From assembly GCF_036370855.1 (NCBI RefSeq), contig NC_088110.1, forward strand, positions 22,563,501 to 22,627,500: 64,000 bases of DNA, read 5' to 3'. Of the stretch, positions 1 through 10,500 are shown in pieces. The stretch's first letter is position 1. The number at the start of each line of letters is the position of its first letter. A program made the position numbers and the translations under genes. This DNA is from Dromaius novaehollandiae (taxonomy: Eukaryota; Chordata; Aves; Casuariiformes; Dromaiidae). The notes beneath the pieces were generated by a model. That model was not told the DNA's origin. It did not search any database and saw only the letters and a program-made list of their open reading frames with translations.

Positions 1-3000
1 GTTCATTCCCTCCCTCTCGTAAACGTTACCCCATTTTGGCTGCATTTCGGTGTGCAGAGGAAGCGTCTCAGCCCCTCCAAGGGCAGCCACTGCTGCTCGC
101 TGTGATGCACCCAGCAAGGCTCGGATCAAGCCACTGCGTGGGGCTTCCAGCAGCAGTGTTTCACCCCAGCAGCGGACCCGAGCCATGCTCTATCTAAGCA
201 AGTTTTGGTTATCCAGCTCCCGGTGCATGCCTTAACCATGCTAAAAATTTCCTGCCGAGCTCCCTCGCCTTCGTCAGTGCTGTCGCTACAAGTGATTTGC
301 TCCAAGGTCAGATATCCCAAGCTCCAGCAACACAGCAAGACCCCCCATCCCTGCAGATCCTAACTGACCACTGATGGACATGACTGCTTTTGGCCTCTGC
401 AACCCGCAGCACGCGCTTGCGGCTGCAGCATGCAGCAGCCGTTTGTGTTTTTCTTTTTGAGTAACGATAGCAACGTAAGGGCACGTGGGAAAGAGGAAAA
501 AAAGGATCAGATTTTCCAGCTGGACAAAGGTCTTCACCACCTCAACGCAACAGCACAGCCAGGGACACACAAAAGCCAGACCACCGCGTCCGCCCCGCCG
601 GGACGGACACCGAAGCAGCAGCCAGCAGCACTCGCCCCGTGCCGCCGCGCGAGTCAACAGCACAGGGGAGAGCAGGAGGGGATGGTGCTTTCCTCCTTCT
701 GCCCTAAAGGGACTCGGTTCACGTCCAAAAACTGCCCATGGAACCGGCCTGCTCCTGGGGGCTGTCGGGAGGTGCAAGACGCCCGGCTCCCCACCAGCCG
801 TGCAGCCCGCGTCCACCCTGGAAGACCGCAATGCTGCGGCCTGAAATCGGTCACGCTGGTTTGTAAAAACCAGCATTAAGGAGAAACCAATCTGAGGTTT
901 TGCAGAGAGGCCGGGAAGGCGGCCGCCGCAGCCGGAGGAGTCCCACCCCGGGCGGCAGCGAGGGCCACCGGCGCCCGCCCTGCCTCCGGAGCGCTTCACC
1001 CCACGGCGGGATTTGGACCCGAAGCGAGTCGGCCCTGTCGGACGGCGCAGCCAAGCAATGCGGACAGACACACCTCTCGTCCTCTTCCTCTCCAGCGTTC
1101 CCTCTGGAGTGGCGGCAGAAACGGGGCCAACAAAGGTTGGGTGTTAAAGACCATGCAAGACAGATGGATGGAGGAGAAAAAAGAAAAGAAAAAGAAGAAC
1201 AGATGAAAAAGTTGTTAGAGGCAGAGAGAGAAAAGAGAGAAAAGAGGAATTTAGTTCTTTTTGCTTCCCACCCTCCCCTTCCCTCCCTGCCACAGTCGGA
1301 AAAAGCTTCCCAAATGCTCAGCTTCCCACCAGCCGCCTTTCCCAAAGCAAATACCAAGGACTGAGCGCAGCCGCCACGGGCGCCCCGAGGAGGTTTCCTG
1401 CCCCAGATCCGGAGGGGTTCGGAGAGGGCGTTCGCTCGGAGACCCCCGAGCAAAGGGCAAGGCAGGGCTGGCGCCTCGCTGCAGGGACCCTGCAAAAACC
1501 CAGTGCAAGGTTTGGGAGAAACCGGAGCTGTGCATGCACCATCATCTCCCCTTGCAGGCAGAGATGTGCACGGGGGCACGGAGAGCCCCACGCCACGCTG
1601 GCCGCTGGACCAAGGGGCGCTTGTCACCCTGCCACAACCAGCGGCTCCCGAGGCTCCCTCGTGAGCCAGGTTTGCTTTGGCAGAGACGGCTCAGCCACCG
1701 GGTTAATTGGGAAGAGCGCTCAGAGCAGAGAGCAGCCGCCCGGGGCGTATGTCCTTGCGAGACATTTTGCTCCTGCTAATTTGGGGCTTAATCAAAGCAA
1801 ATGCAGTTATGGCTACATTACTGTTCAATAGTTTCTTTCACTGGTTTGCTTGGAGAAGGAAACAAAGAAAAAAGAGGAAAGCATTAAAGGAGAAAGGAAA
1901 GATCGATCAGTTCCCCGAGGCTGGCAGAGCATCCTCAAGTGTAAGCAAACGCCGTCATGGTTGAGCTTCAGGTTTCGGGGGAGGATGCAGGAGGGCTGGC
2001 TACTTCAAGAAGTGCTCGAAAAGGGGACTGGGTTAAAACGCTCAGCGACTTTCACCCCGAGAGCTCCAAACCTCTGGGCACTGCACAACACGCGGCGGTC
2101 CGGCCCCGGCTGCTCCCTGCACACAGCGCTGGGAGGAGGGTGGGAAGCTGCAAAAGGCAGAGGAGCGTCGAAGGCCCCTTCGACGCCCATTTGCAGGGCT
2201 GATCCTGACCCTCTCCTCGGCACTGGCTGCCCAGACCTGTCCCCGTGCTCCTCCTGGCAGCACATCCCCGGCACCCTGGGGACTATCCCAGAGGTGAAGC
2301 CGCGAAGGGAGACAAACGGGGTTTCTGCAAGATCTGCTTGTGCACTTGAGCAGCTCGAAGCCCGGCTTGGCTTTCTGGGCACACCTCTGGGCTCTGCTCT
2401 TGGAAAAGCAATGCAAAGCGAGCAAGGGAACCTGTACATTCCCCAGTCCTTAAAAGAACGCAGCTCTGCTTGAGCCCAGAAAAGGGATCGATTATTTCCT
2501 CTGCTCACCTGACAGCCCTGCGTCCACGCAGCCCTGTGTCCCAAGGCAGAAAGCAGAGCACTTCCCTGCGGATGCTGCTGCTTAAAGCTGTCGGGAGCAG
2601 GGGAGGACATGGGGGTGACCTCGGGCTCGGCAGGGCCGGGAAGCGCAAAGCCCTCCCGAAACACAGCCTCCCCGAGGGTGCTGCCAATCCGTGCACCCAC
2701 CTCACCGCGGGATCTTGATTTCACTGCTTGCACTGCCATCTCCCCTTAACCAGGGGAAGGGAGAGCACTGAAAGGGCCTTCCAAAAAACCAAAGCAAAGC
2801 AAAACAAAAACAAACAAAAAACCCACCCAGGGCTCCAAGCACAGGGGACGTTGCTAAATTAATGCACAAGGATGAGCTGCAGCCACTGACTTCCCAGGGC
2901 AGCGGGACCCAAAGTGCTGCTGCCCCTTGCAGCAGGGATAGCCGGACACCGTGTCCCCTCCGAGGGCGGGGAACTGCCGAGGCGGCAGAGCTGGGGGCTC

Positions 3001-3009
3001 GCGTCCTAC
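1..3009 (-). other. KIAA0513: KIAA0513 intron (window-edge part)
   Basis: This is the intron after the last KIAA0513 exon in the window, entered by a GTAGGA donor just below 3010. I looked on the minus strand for the remaining C-terminal exons (the human tail after the SPTTR motif) and found none, so they should lie left of position 1. It holds a purine-rich tract at about 1163-1252, an AT-rich island with homeobox-like TAATTT/TTAATC motifs at about 1770-1960, and an A-rich stretch at about 2788-2822. Open frames here look like chance products of GC-rich sequence. Confidence 0.7.
1163..1252 (+). repeat. Purine-rich (GA/A) tract
   Basis: About 90 bases almost entirely A and G with few interruptions. 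It is low-complexity and lies in the KIAA0513 intron. Confidence 0.8.
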
Positions 3010-3087
3010 CTGGTGGTGGGGGACCTCTTCCTCCGCTCGCAGTGAACCGCGTCGAAGAAGGCGGCGTTCCAAAACCTCAGGTTGTGC
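3010..3087 (-). CDS. KIAA0513: KIAA0513 coding exon 8 (last in window)
   Basis: 78 bp completing W297 and encoding [18 protein letters not shown] then RKRSPTT, plus AG of the next codon. The acceptor is CGGCAG|GC and the donor AG|GTAGGA. The coding sequence must continue beyond the left edge of the window. Confidence 0.94.
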
Positions 3088-6000
3088 CTGCCGAGGAGGA
3101 ACGAGGTGGTGCCAAACCATGAGCCAGCCCTGCAACCAGCCCTCTGGCTCCCTGGGAGGCCAAATTTACCTTGGGAGGTCCACTTTGGAGATGGGGGGCA
3201 TTGCAAAGAGGAGCCTTGCACTAATGCTTCACAACAGTTTAGGGGAGGTAAGAAGACTGCTGCCGAAAGGCTCTACCCTGCTCCCACCACCCATCTGCGC
3301 TCCCTGCACGGGCCACAGGCAGGCGAGGGTCAGCCAGGACCAGCCCCCCAAACCAGCCCCCTGGGCGGCTGCAAACACTTTCCCTGGCAGAAGGGATGTG
3401 CAAGGCACAGCCATCTCCTTTAGGGGCAGCAGCAACTTAAAAGCAATCGGGAAAGTTTGGGCAAAATGCAATGTGTGGGCAGGGTGGTCAAATCCCCTCC
3501 TGCATTTCGGATCCCAGCTCCGGGGAGCCCCATGCGAGGTGGCAGCCCAGCTCGCCCCGGGCAGGTTTACCAGATCGGCTGTTGCTTGAGGTGCATGTAC
3601 AGGTAGATCTTCTCTCCTTTCTTCTCCTCCTCTGGGCTCTGCACAGAAACTGTGGGGACACACAATGACACACCAAGGCCTGGATGATGCTCACCCGCAC
3701 ACAGACCTGGATGTCCACAGGGAATGCAAAGTGGCCACCGCAGCAGGGCTTGCAAAGCAAAACACTCGGCCCCAGCACATCCCCACCAAGGAGAGGAGCA
3801 TTTCTCTCCCTTTGTGGACTGACACGAAGTCAGATCAAGGTGCACATGTCCCAGGAGGATGCTCAAGGGCTGGACCACTCTGGTCCAGGTGGCTACTGGG
3901 AGGGTGACAGGAGCAACACTAAAGCTCAGAGGCAGCAGACATCCAAACCTCTCTGCAGCCTAACACCACTAAGGACAAGATGCCTTTGGGTCCTGGTGGG
4001 ACAGGATATGCTATCGCTCCAAAACAACGAGCTAAAAGGGCTGAAGTGCTTTGAAGCACTTCTCCAGGAGCTCAGGGGAGATATCACCAGTCCTTCCTGC
4101 CGCATGTCTCTACCCCACAGTTCCAGCAACGCCAGACCTCTCACACCACTTCCAACCCTCACTCCTTCCCCAGGTGACACCTTGCCATGCTTAACTCAGC
4201 AACGCTGGCTCCACTCACCTGTCTTCTTCAGCTTCTCCTTTGGCTTGTCCTCCCCTTCGCTTCTGTGACACAGAAATCAGCATCAGCCCCAAAGAAGCCT
4301 GTCCCCACACAGCCCATGTGGTGAAGCCCTGGCTTCCTTGGCCAGGGAGCCACCTTCATTTTAAAGACCCCTGCTCATACGTCACGGTCCCCAGGGCCAA
4401 AAAGGTGGCCAGAGACATCTCCATGCGCTGCCTTCCTGCAGCAGCAGCAACCCCTGGCTCAGGGATGCCCGTGCCCAGGAGGTTTCTAGTTCGGCCACGT
4501 CACGAGTGCGTGTCCCAGCCCACCCTGCCTGCCCGGAGCGCCCTGCGGAGCGGTACCCACTCGCTCTTCCGGGCTGCGGGGCCCTTCAGTTTGGTCTCCA
4601 GGCCCCCGAAGAAGCCCTTCACGTTCTCAGTCTTGGCTGACGTGTTCTTCAGCAGCCGCTCCGCGATGTCCTTCTTCTCAGCCAGCCAGCTGTTGGCTGA
4701 CTTCAGGTACGAGTCGATGCTGCCCATGGGCTTCTCCTTGGTCTCCAAGGGCAGCGCGTGCGGTTTGCCTGGGGAAGGCAGCAGGAGCTCAGCGGGCTCT
4801 CGGGCCCCGCAGCAAGCATACGGCTGGGCAAATCCCTGCTGCAAAGAGCACTGCTCTCACGGCCCAGTGCAGCAGGTGCCACCAGCTCCCGGAGGACCTG
4901 CTCCAAGCGGTGCTGAAGATGCACCACGGAGACCAGGAGCCAGACTAAAATGACCCAGTCTTCATCCCGTCCCAGCTCTTGTAGGTTTTTCCTCCTCTCC
5001 CCATTTTGGATAGAAAACCCAGCATCCTGCAGAGGAGCGACTGCCACACACCAGGCAATGAGCAGAGGTGTTTCTGGGCTGGGACTGGATTCACATGGCA
5101 TCCGCAGGGCAAGGGGACACCTGGGGACTGCTGCATACAAATATCCCTGGCTACGAGAAGCAGCGAGGAATGAATGTCAGCATGAGCTCCCAACACAACT
5201 AGGGTCTCCAGCAGGTATGCACAGCCTCCGTGCCATGGAGGCCCTTCTTCTCCTGTCAGTATCTGAGTCAGCCGGCATAAACCAAGCTCAGGGACACCTT
5301 CCATCCCCCTTCCCAGTGCAGGGAACACCTCAACACCTGGGCCTAAAGCATCTCACCATCTGTCTCCAGCGCAAGAAAAGCCCAAGGGTGCAGACACCTC
5401 TTACCGATGTAGTAGTAAGTGAAACACATGGTCATTAGATTCTTGGCAGGGCTGAAGTCATCCATCTGGTGACACCTGAAACCGAGGGAGAACTAGATGA
5501 AGACGCCTGGCGATGGCAACTGAAGCAGCCTAGAGGTTCCCGCTTGGCCCCTCCTGCAGCCGTGGCTCTGCTCTCACCGGGAAAAGGCAGCTTTCCTGCA
5601 GCAAAGCCCTCAGAGGACAAGCACAACCTCTACATAGGTGTCCCAGCACCCCCCGAGCTCGCCCTGCACAGAGACCAGCAGCAGCGAGTCCAGGCAGTGC
5701 CAGGCAGCACCCCGTGCTCAGGCCAGCACCACATCTCGCTGGGTCAAGCCCAGCACCACGCTCAGGCTAAAAAGCCCTGATTTTTGGCAAGGCTTATTAA
5801 AAGGGGCGAACGCAGCTGGCCTGCAGCCAGACCCTGCTGGCATCAGCATCGGTGCTGTGCTCCCCAGCTCAGGTCCCTCTGCTTCCTTGGGCCTAAGCAG
5901 CAGGGCAGGTGGGAGATGGAGGTCTGCCATCCCTCTGGATTAGCAGGAAGATCCCAGGGGCTTTAGGTGATTGCAGTGAAGCTGAAACCCCCCTCACCAC

Positions 6001-7514
6001 TTACTCAAACAGCACGAGGGCGAAAGACTGCATCAGGCGGTAGAAGGTCTGCTCCGAGACGCACTTGGAGTTGCAGCGCTGCAAGCACAAACCCAGACCC
6101 AGTTTAGCACAGCTATCCGCAGCGGCCGTCTGCCGCAAGCAGACAGCAGAGACGGCAGCAGCTCCCCCAGGTCCCCTAGAGAAGGTGGCCAGAAAGTACG
6201 TTCAACCAGGCCAACATCTCAGACAGCAGCTTGAACTTCTGATCTGGTTTTCTAGGGAATAGGACATTTCTGAGTGCTCATCTTATTTCATTTTATACAA
6301 AATAGAGAACTTCTCTCCCTCATTGCAATGATCATATTTTTAAGTGCCTCAGGATGCATTTATTTACTTCTGTATCTTACTGTACCAAAGTGCCTCCCTT
6401 ATCCCTGAGTTCCTGCCCTGTAAAAATACTGCTCTTGGGCACTGCCAGATTTCCCTGGCCTGCACCTTCTGCCCCCCCGTCGCCAGGACAGGACAGCTCC
6501 TGCGTATATATTTGTACATACAGATATTCCGCCCGAGTCGCCCCTTACCTGAGCGCTCACGTATCGTGCGAACCATTCCCTGCCCTTCCCGTTCTCGCCG
6601 CTGCAGAGCTCACCAAACTTGGCCTTCTCTTCTTGGTCCAGATCCTCTCTGAAACAGGAAAAAAATAAAAATAAAAATAAAAAAACCACAGTTGAAGTCA
6701 AGGACGTGCCTGGCGTCCCCGCTGCAGCCAGCCCGCCGGCTGCCCCTTCCCGGAGGGAGGCTCGGCTCCTGCAACGCCCAGGAGCCGCGACGGGGAGGAG
6801 GGCAGAACAGGGAGGAAGATGCCGGCGCATCCGTTTTGTCCTCCTCCCACGCACGCTGCTCTTTTGTTCCTCCCCGGCGGGGGGGCAAAGCAAAGGGAGA
6901 GGGGGGAGGACAGAGCGAGCGGCAGCCCGAGCAGAAACCGAGCTCCGAGACAGGCGCGCCGCCCCGAGCAAAAACAACCCCAGCTCGGCGGTTGCTCCTC
7001 ATCACCGCGGTTTGCTCGATCGCACTTGACGTGCGGCACCGGAGCGCTGCGGAGAGCAGCGAGCATCGCGGAGCCGGAGCCTGCGCCCTCCCCTGCTCCC
7101 GGGCTGCAGCGCGGCATCGGAGCCATGAACAGCACGAGCCAAGCGCAGGGAAAAAAGGAAAAAAATAAATAAAAAGAAAAATCAATCAATCGATTCTCAC
7201 CCCCCGGTGAAGACCTTCTCCACGTAGTGCCGCATGAACTCCCGGCGCTCGGCCGCCGCCTCGTCCTTGGCCGACTCGGTGCTCTGGTTGGAGGAGAAGG
7301 ACTCGTTGGAGGACGAGCGGCGGTAGCTGCTCCAGCGGCTGGGCGAATAGCCCATGTCGTTCTCGCTGTCCGCCGACTCGGTGGCGTCGCTCTCCTCCGC
7401 GTCCCTGTCCCTGTCCCCGCCGGGGGGGTCCGGAGGCGAGGGCTCGGCGGGGGCGGGCGTCTCGGAGTCGAAGTCGATGAGGTTCCCCACGGGCACGTCC
7501 AGGGGGGCCTCCAT
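3010..7514 (-). CDS. KIAA0513: KIAA0513, 3'-truncated by the window edge (8 coding exons, joined)
   Basis: Joined minus-strand exons 7514-7201, 6648-6549, 6078-6005, 5475-5405, 4768-4561, 4262-4219, 3649-3571 and 3087-3010 give 322 complete codons plus 2 bases, with every junction in frame and every intron GT-AG. Sequence seen: a start [15 protein letters not shown]; an acidic Pro-rich N-terminus; a Ser-rich stretch at about residues 57-81; then the conserved core with [14 protein letters not shown] (105-118), [19 protein letters not shown] (about 201-219), [16 protein letters not shown] (about 282-297) and [16 protein letters not shown] (about 300-315). These match human KIAA0513 (about 411 aa) as I remember it, so roughly 85-90 C-terminal residues lie outside the window. 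Known: a cytoplasmic, brain-enriched protein reported to bind KIBRA/WWC1 and HAX1, and related to the SBF1/SBF2 domain family; its molecular role is not established. Start choice: G at -3 and G at +4, matching the human start. Confidence 0.93.
3571..3649 (-). CDS. KIAA0513: KIAA0513 coding exon 7
   Basis: 79 bp encoding [18 protein letters not shown] then MHLKQQPI, plus TG of W297. The acceptor used is CCCACAG|TTTC. An alternative CAG six codons' distance downstream (before AGCCC) would break the phase. The donor is TG|GTAAAC. Confidence 0.94.
4219..4262 (-). CDS. KIAA0513: KIAA0513 coding exon 6 (short)
   Basis: Only 44 bp, encoding the charged linker [14 protein letters not shown]. It is bounded by CACAG|AA and AG|GTGAGT. 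The reading frame is set by agreement with the human linker (NEEDENKPQEK-like). Because 44 is not a multiple of three, skipping the exon would shift the frame. Confidence 0.85.
4561..4768 (-). CDS. KIAA0513: KIAA0513 coding exon 5
   Basis: 208 bp, residues 187-255 plus GA. It encodes the strongly conserved Lys-rich helical segment [20 protein letters not shown] followed by [16 protein letters not shown]. The acceptor is CCCCAG|GC. The donor that keeps frame with the next exon is GA|GTGGGT at 4560, which is weaker than consensus. The nearby GTACCG site would give the wrong phase. Confidence 0.92.
5405..5475 (-). CDS. KIAA0513: KIAA0513 coding exon 4
   Basis: 71 bp completing E163 and encoding [18 protein letters not shown] and TYYYI. 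The acceptor is TTTCAG|GTG and the donor CG|GTAAGA. Human has His where this reads Tyr in TYYYIG. Confidence 0.94.
6005..6078 (-). CDS. KIAA0513: KIAA0513 coding exon 3
   Basis: 74 bp encoding [19 protein letters not shown] and ALVLF plus GA of the next codon. The acceptor is CTTGCAG|CGC and the donor GA|GTAAGT. The sequence is near-identical to the human protein as remembered. Confidence 0.94.
6549..6648 (-). CDS. KIAA0513: KIAA0513 coding exon 2
   Basis: 100 bp encoding residues 105-138 ([20 protein letters not shown], then [14 protein letters not shown]). The acceptor is TTTCAG|AG and the donor CAG|GTAAGG. The pyrimidine tract before the acceptor is the complement of an A-rich (AAAAT)n stretch at 6659-6685, so that low-complexity sequence probably serves splicing. 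Phase 2 in, phase 0 out. Confidence 0.95.
6659..6685 (+). repeat. (AAAAAT)n low-complexity run
   Basis: A-rich hexamer repeat directly upstream (in transcript sense) of KIAA0513 coding exon 2, so it reads as a T-rich polypyrimidine tract in the RNA. Confidence 0.9.
7201..7514 (-). CDS. KIAA0513: KIAA0513 first coding exon
   Basis: Codons 1-104 plus two bases (GG). The start codon is at 7512-7514 in a strong context (GCC ATG G). The exon encodes the acidic, Pro/Ser-rich N-terminus and ends in [10 protein letters not shown] before the donor GG|GTGAGA. The frame stays open upstream to an in-frame ATG at 7592, but the human protein starts at the MEAP methionine. A candidate 3' splice site (CCGCAG) lies about 45 bases upstream of the start, which would leave a short 5' UTR in this exon. 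Confidence 0.93.
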
Positions 7515-10500
7515 GGCTCTCACGGGGGGGGATGCGGCGGTGTGAGGAGCACGGGGGCTGCGGGTCAGCTCGCTTGCCCTTTCGCCCCTCACCAGGGCCT
7601 CAACACCATCTTCAGCCTCAGAGGAGGGGCTGGCTAACGCTGGCAGGTCCTCCCACCACGGGCCCCGTTAGTGCGGGACATCTGAAAGACAGGGGATGGA
7701 CACGGGTGACGAGACAAGCCCAAGGAACCACCGCTACGGACCTTGGGAGAAGGCATCACACACCACCATCTGCAAGGTCCCCTGGATGCCACCAGGCAGC
7801 AGAGAGGGATGGGACACGGGCATAGAGCTGGCCTGCCTGCTCCATGAGCAAGCCCATGCGGTGGTCTCATGCTTTCTGTGCCGTTCGGGCAGATTTTTCC
7901 TCCTCCTGACTCATCTTTTAGCCCAGAAAGACGACAGTTTAATCCTGAGCTCCATATGCCATGTTCAGAAGGTGACATCTCCCAGCCTGACAGGTCAAAT
8001 TGGGCCAGCATGAGCCAGCAGCTGACAAAGATACTCACGATCTTCCTCATCCATCCTGCCCTGCCCCGGCTGCTCACGGCACAGCACAACAGATCCCTCC
8101 CGATCCAAAACGGAGAGGAGGACGCACAGTCACATTATCACATGTCTAAATGCAAACACACCGCACCGCCAAGACATTCCTCATCTCTTGCAAACAGACG
8201 CAAGGAGAGAAAAAATTCCCCGGGCTCCTTCCCCCTCCCGAGCATCCGCTCGCCACCTCCTCGATGCCCGGGGATGCTCAAACCCAGCACGTCGCACGCC
8301 GGGCACTGGGCACCGGGGCGAGGAGGGGGCTGCCTGCACGAGCCACCTCTCCCGCGGCGCCCGGGCAGCAGGGACGAAGCAGTGACACCGTGGGCATCAG
8401 CCACGTAGTGAGATCCTCCCTCACTCCCAAGCCAAATGGAGGAGGTGGCCACAGTTCTCATCAAAACCATCTTAAAGATGATTTTTTATTGTCTCAGCAC
8501 AGCTATTTCGGGAGCACAGCAGAGCGGGGGAGGGCACACGCAGACCTCGATCCCAGCACACAGCCAGCCGCCCCCGCAGCGGAGAGACGGGCTTCTCTCG
8601 GCTCAGGGACTAGCACGCGCCAGAGGGCGAACGGGCAGCTCATCGGACGAGAAGCAGTTTAAAATTAAACCAAATACAAAGCGTTTCACTGAGCAGAGCA
8701 GGTTGCCCCAGCTCAGGGGCTTGGAAAATAACCCGCAGGAGAGCACCCGCTGCACGGGGTGTCAGCTCGCCCCACGGCCACCTCCACCCACGTCCCATCG
8801 CCCCCACGCACCTCTCGATGCTGCAAAGCCCGGGTCGCCTGGAAGAGCAGCTGAGAGCATCAGCCCTTCGGAGGAGAAAAGCATCCGAGCGGCTGCAGGC
8901 AGCGACGGAGCCGCAAGCCAGCGGCGAACCTCCCGTCACGAGCGCCTTCGGCGCGGGGGCATACGAGAACCAGCTGGGGCCAGGCAGGGCGTCATCTGTC
9001 CGCCCCCAACCCTCGCAGCCAGCCCAAGGCAGCTGCAGAGCCCTCTTCTCCCGGAGGAGCGGGGACCTCCCTCTGCCCGTCCCTCCAGCACCTGCAGACG
9101 GAGGCTCGGAGCTGCCTGCTCGCAATGTCGTCACCCACAAGCTCATCCCCGGCTGCATTTTCGCTGGAGGCAGGCCAGGATGCTCGCGAGGGACCTTCCC
9201 TTCCCACCCACGCTTCGCGGGATGGGTCTCCCTCCCGAAGCCGGGCCACGCTTCACCCCTTCCACCACGTTGGGGAGCACGTGTGGACGCAGAGCTGCCC
9301 TCACCTGCTGACTGAGCCATGGGAGCTTCCCAAAAACCGCAAAGTTTCTCAGTTCAGTGCTTGGGGGAATGGAAGTGGGCAGGAGAAGCAATCCGTGCCC
9401 CTTGGAAAGCCGGCCCAGGGAGCAGTCACCACATGGATTTAACTCCTCACCAAGTCCCACCCAAGGACGTAGCCCAGGTAACCTGCCCACTGAGTGCTGC
9501 CTGCAATGTCCTCTGCATGTCACCACTGCACATCAAGAAATTGCAGAAATTTATCACAGAGGACGATGTGCATCCTCATAAATATCCATCCCATGCAGAA
9601 TTGCTCTCTTTAAGCAGCTTCTCCTGGGATACAGCAGCTTGTGCTTCACAAGCCACGTGGGCACAATCTGCCCGGACAAGCCGATGGACAGGCCCCCGTG
9701 CATCGTCACCCTGCCAGGATCCCCCAGCCCCGCACGCGGCCGAGGAGAGCCAGGCTGAGGTTCCCCACGCAACGCGCTGCTCAGGAGCAAGACGCAGCCC
9801 AGACCGGGGAGTTCCTGCACCAGCAAAAGCCGTAAGCGATGATGCACAGCTTGGACCCCGGCTCTGCCACGCACCGGGAATCCCGCGCCGGCACACCGAG
9901 CAGCCAGGACGCCCATCCCTCCTCTCTGGAGGAGACGGCCACATGCAGCGCTACTCCCGGAACAATGCACTCCTCCCAGTGTCACCAGAAAGAAAACTGG
10001 GTTGCACTGGAGCAACGGCAGCTCCTGGCCATGCCATGCCCGGGAGAGGCACAGGGCCACCTCCAAGATCCCTGCCAGCCGCGCGCAGACGGGCTTCACT
10101 GCCCGAACAGCCCTTCCCGCCTCCTCCAGGGACGGGCAGCAGGTCGGGGGCTTTTTGCACATCCCAGTTTGCCGCGATTTGCATACGGTGACTGCTCCAG
10201 AAGCGGTCGAGCAGCATTGCCCCAGCATCCCTCGCACCCTTCTCCCCGCAGGCGCTTGCCACGAGCCTCTCGGAGGGAGGATTTGGGGTGCAGGCTGAGA
10301 CAGGGACCCCCCACCCCCCCACTCCTGGGCTCGCAGCAGCTATGAGCAGCAGCACAAGCTCAGCAGCAGTCTGGACGGGTTTGCAGCGGGCGTTAAGTGC
10401 ATTCAGAGTGCTGCCTGCTCCGCAGACGGCTCGTAAGGGTTTAACTGCTTGCTGACCAGCTCGTGAGAAAACACTGGCACTGAACAGAGGCCCCAAAAGG

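Noticed and set aside
1150-1364. Coiled-coil-like plus-strand frame (EEQMKKLLEAEREKREKRN)
   Set aside because: It is simply the translation of a purine-rich low-complexity tract inside a KIAA0513 intron.
4555-4556. GTACCG as the donor of KIAA0513 coding exon 5
   Set aside because: It would leave phase 0 while the next exon needs two leading bases. Only the GTGGGT donor at 4560 keeps the human-like frame.
7515-7592. Upstream in-frame ATG extending KIAA0513 by 26 residues
   Set aside because: The human start aligns with the MEAP methionine, and a splice acceptor probably lies within this stretch.
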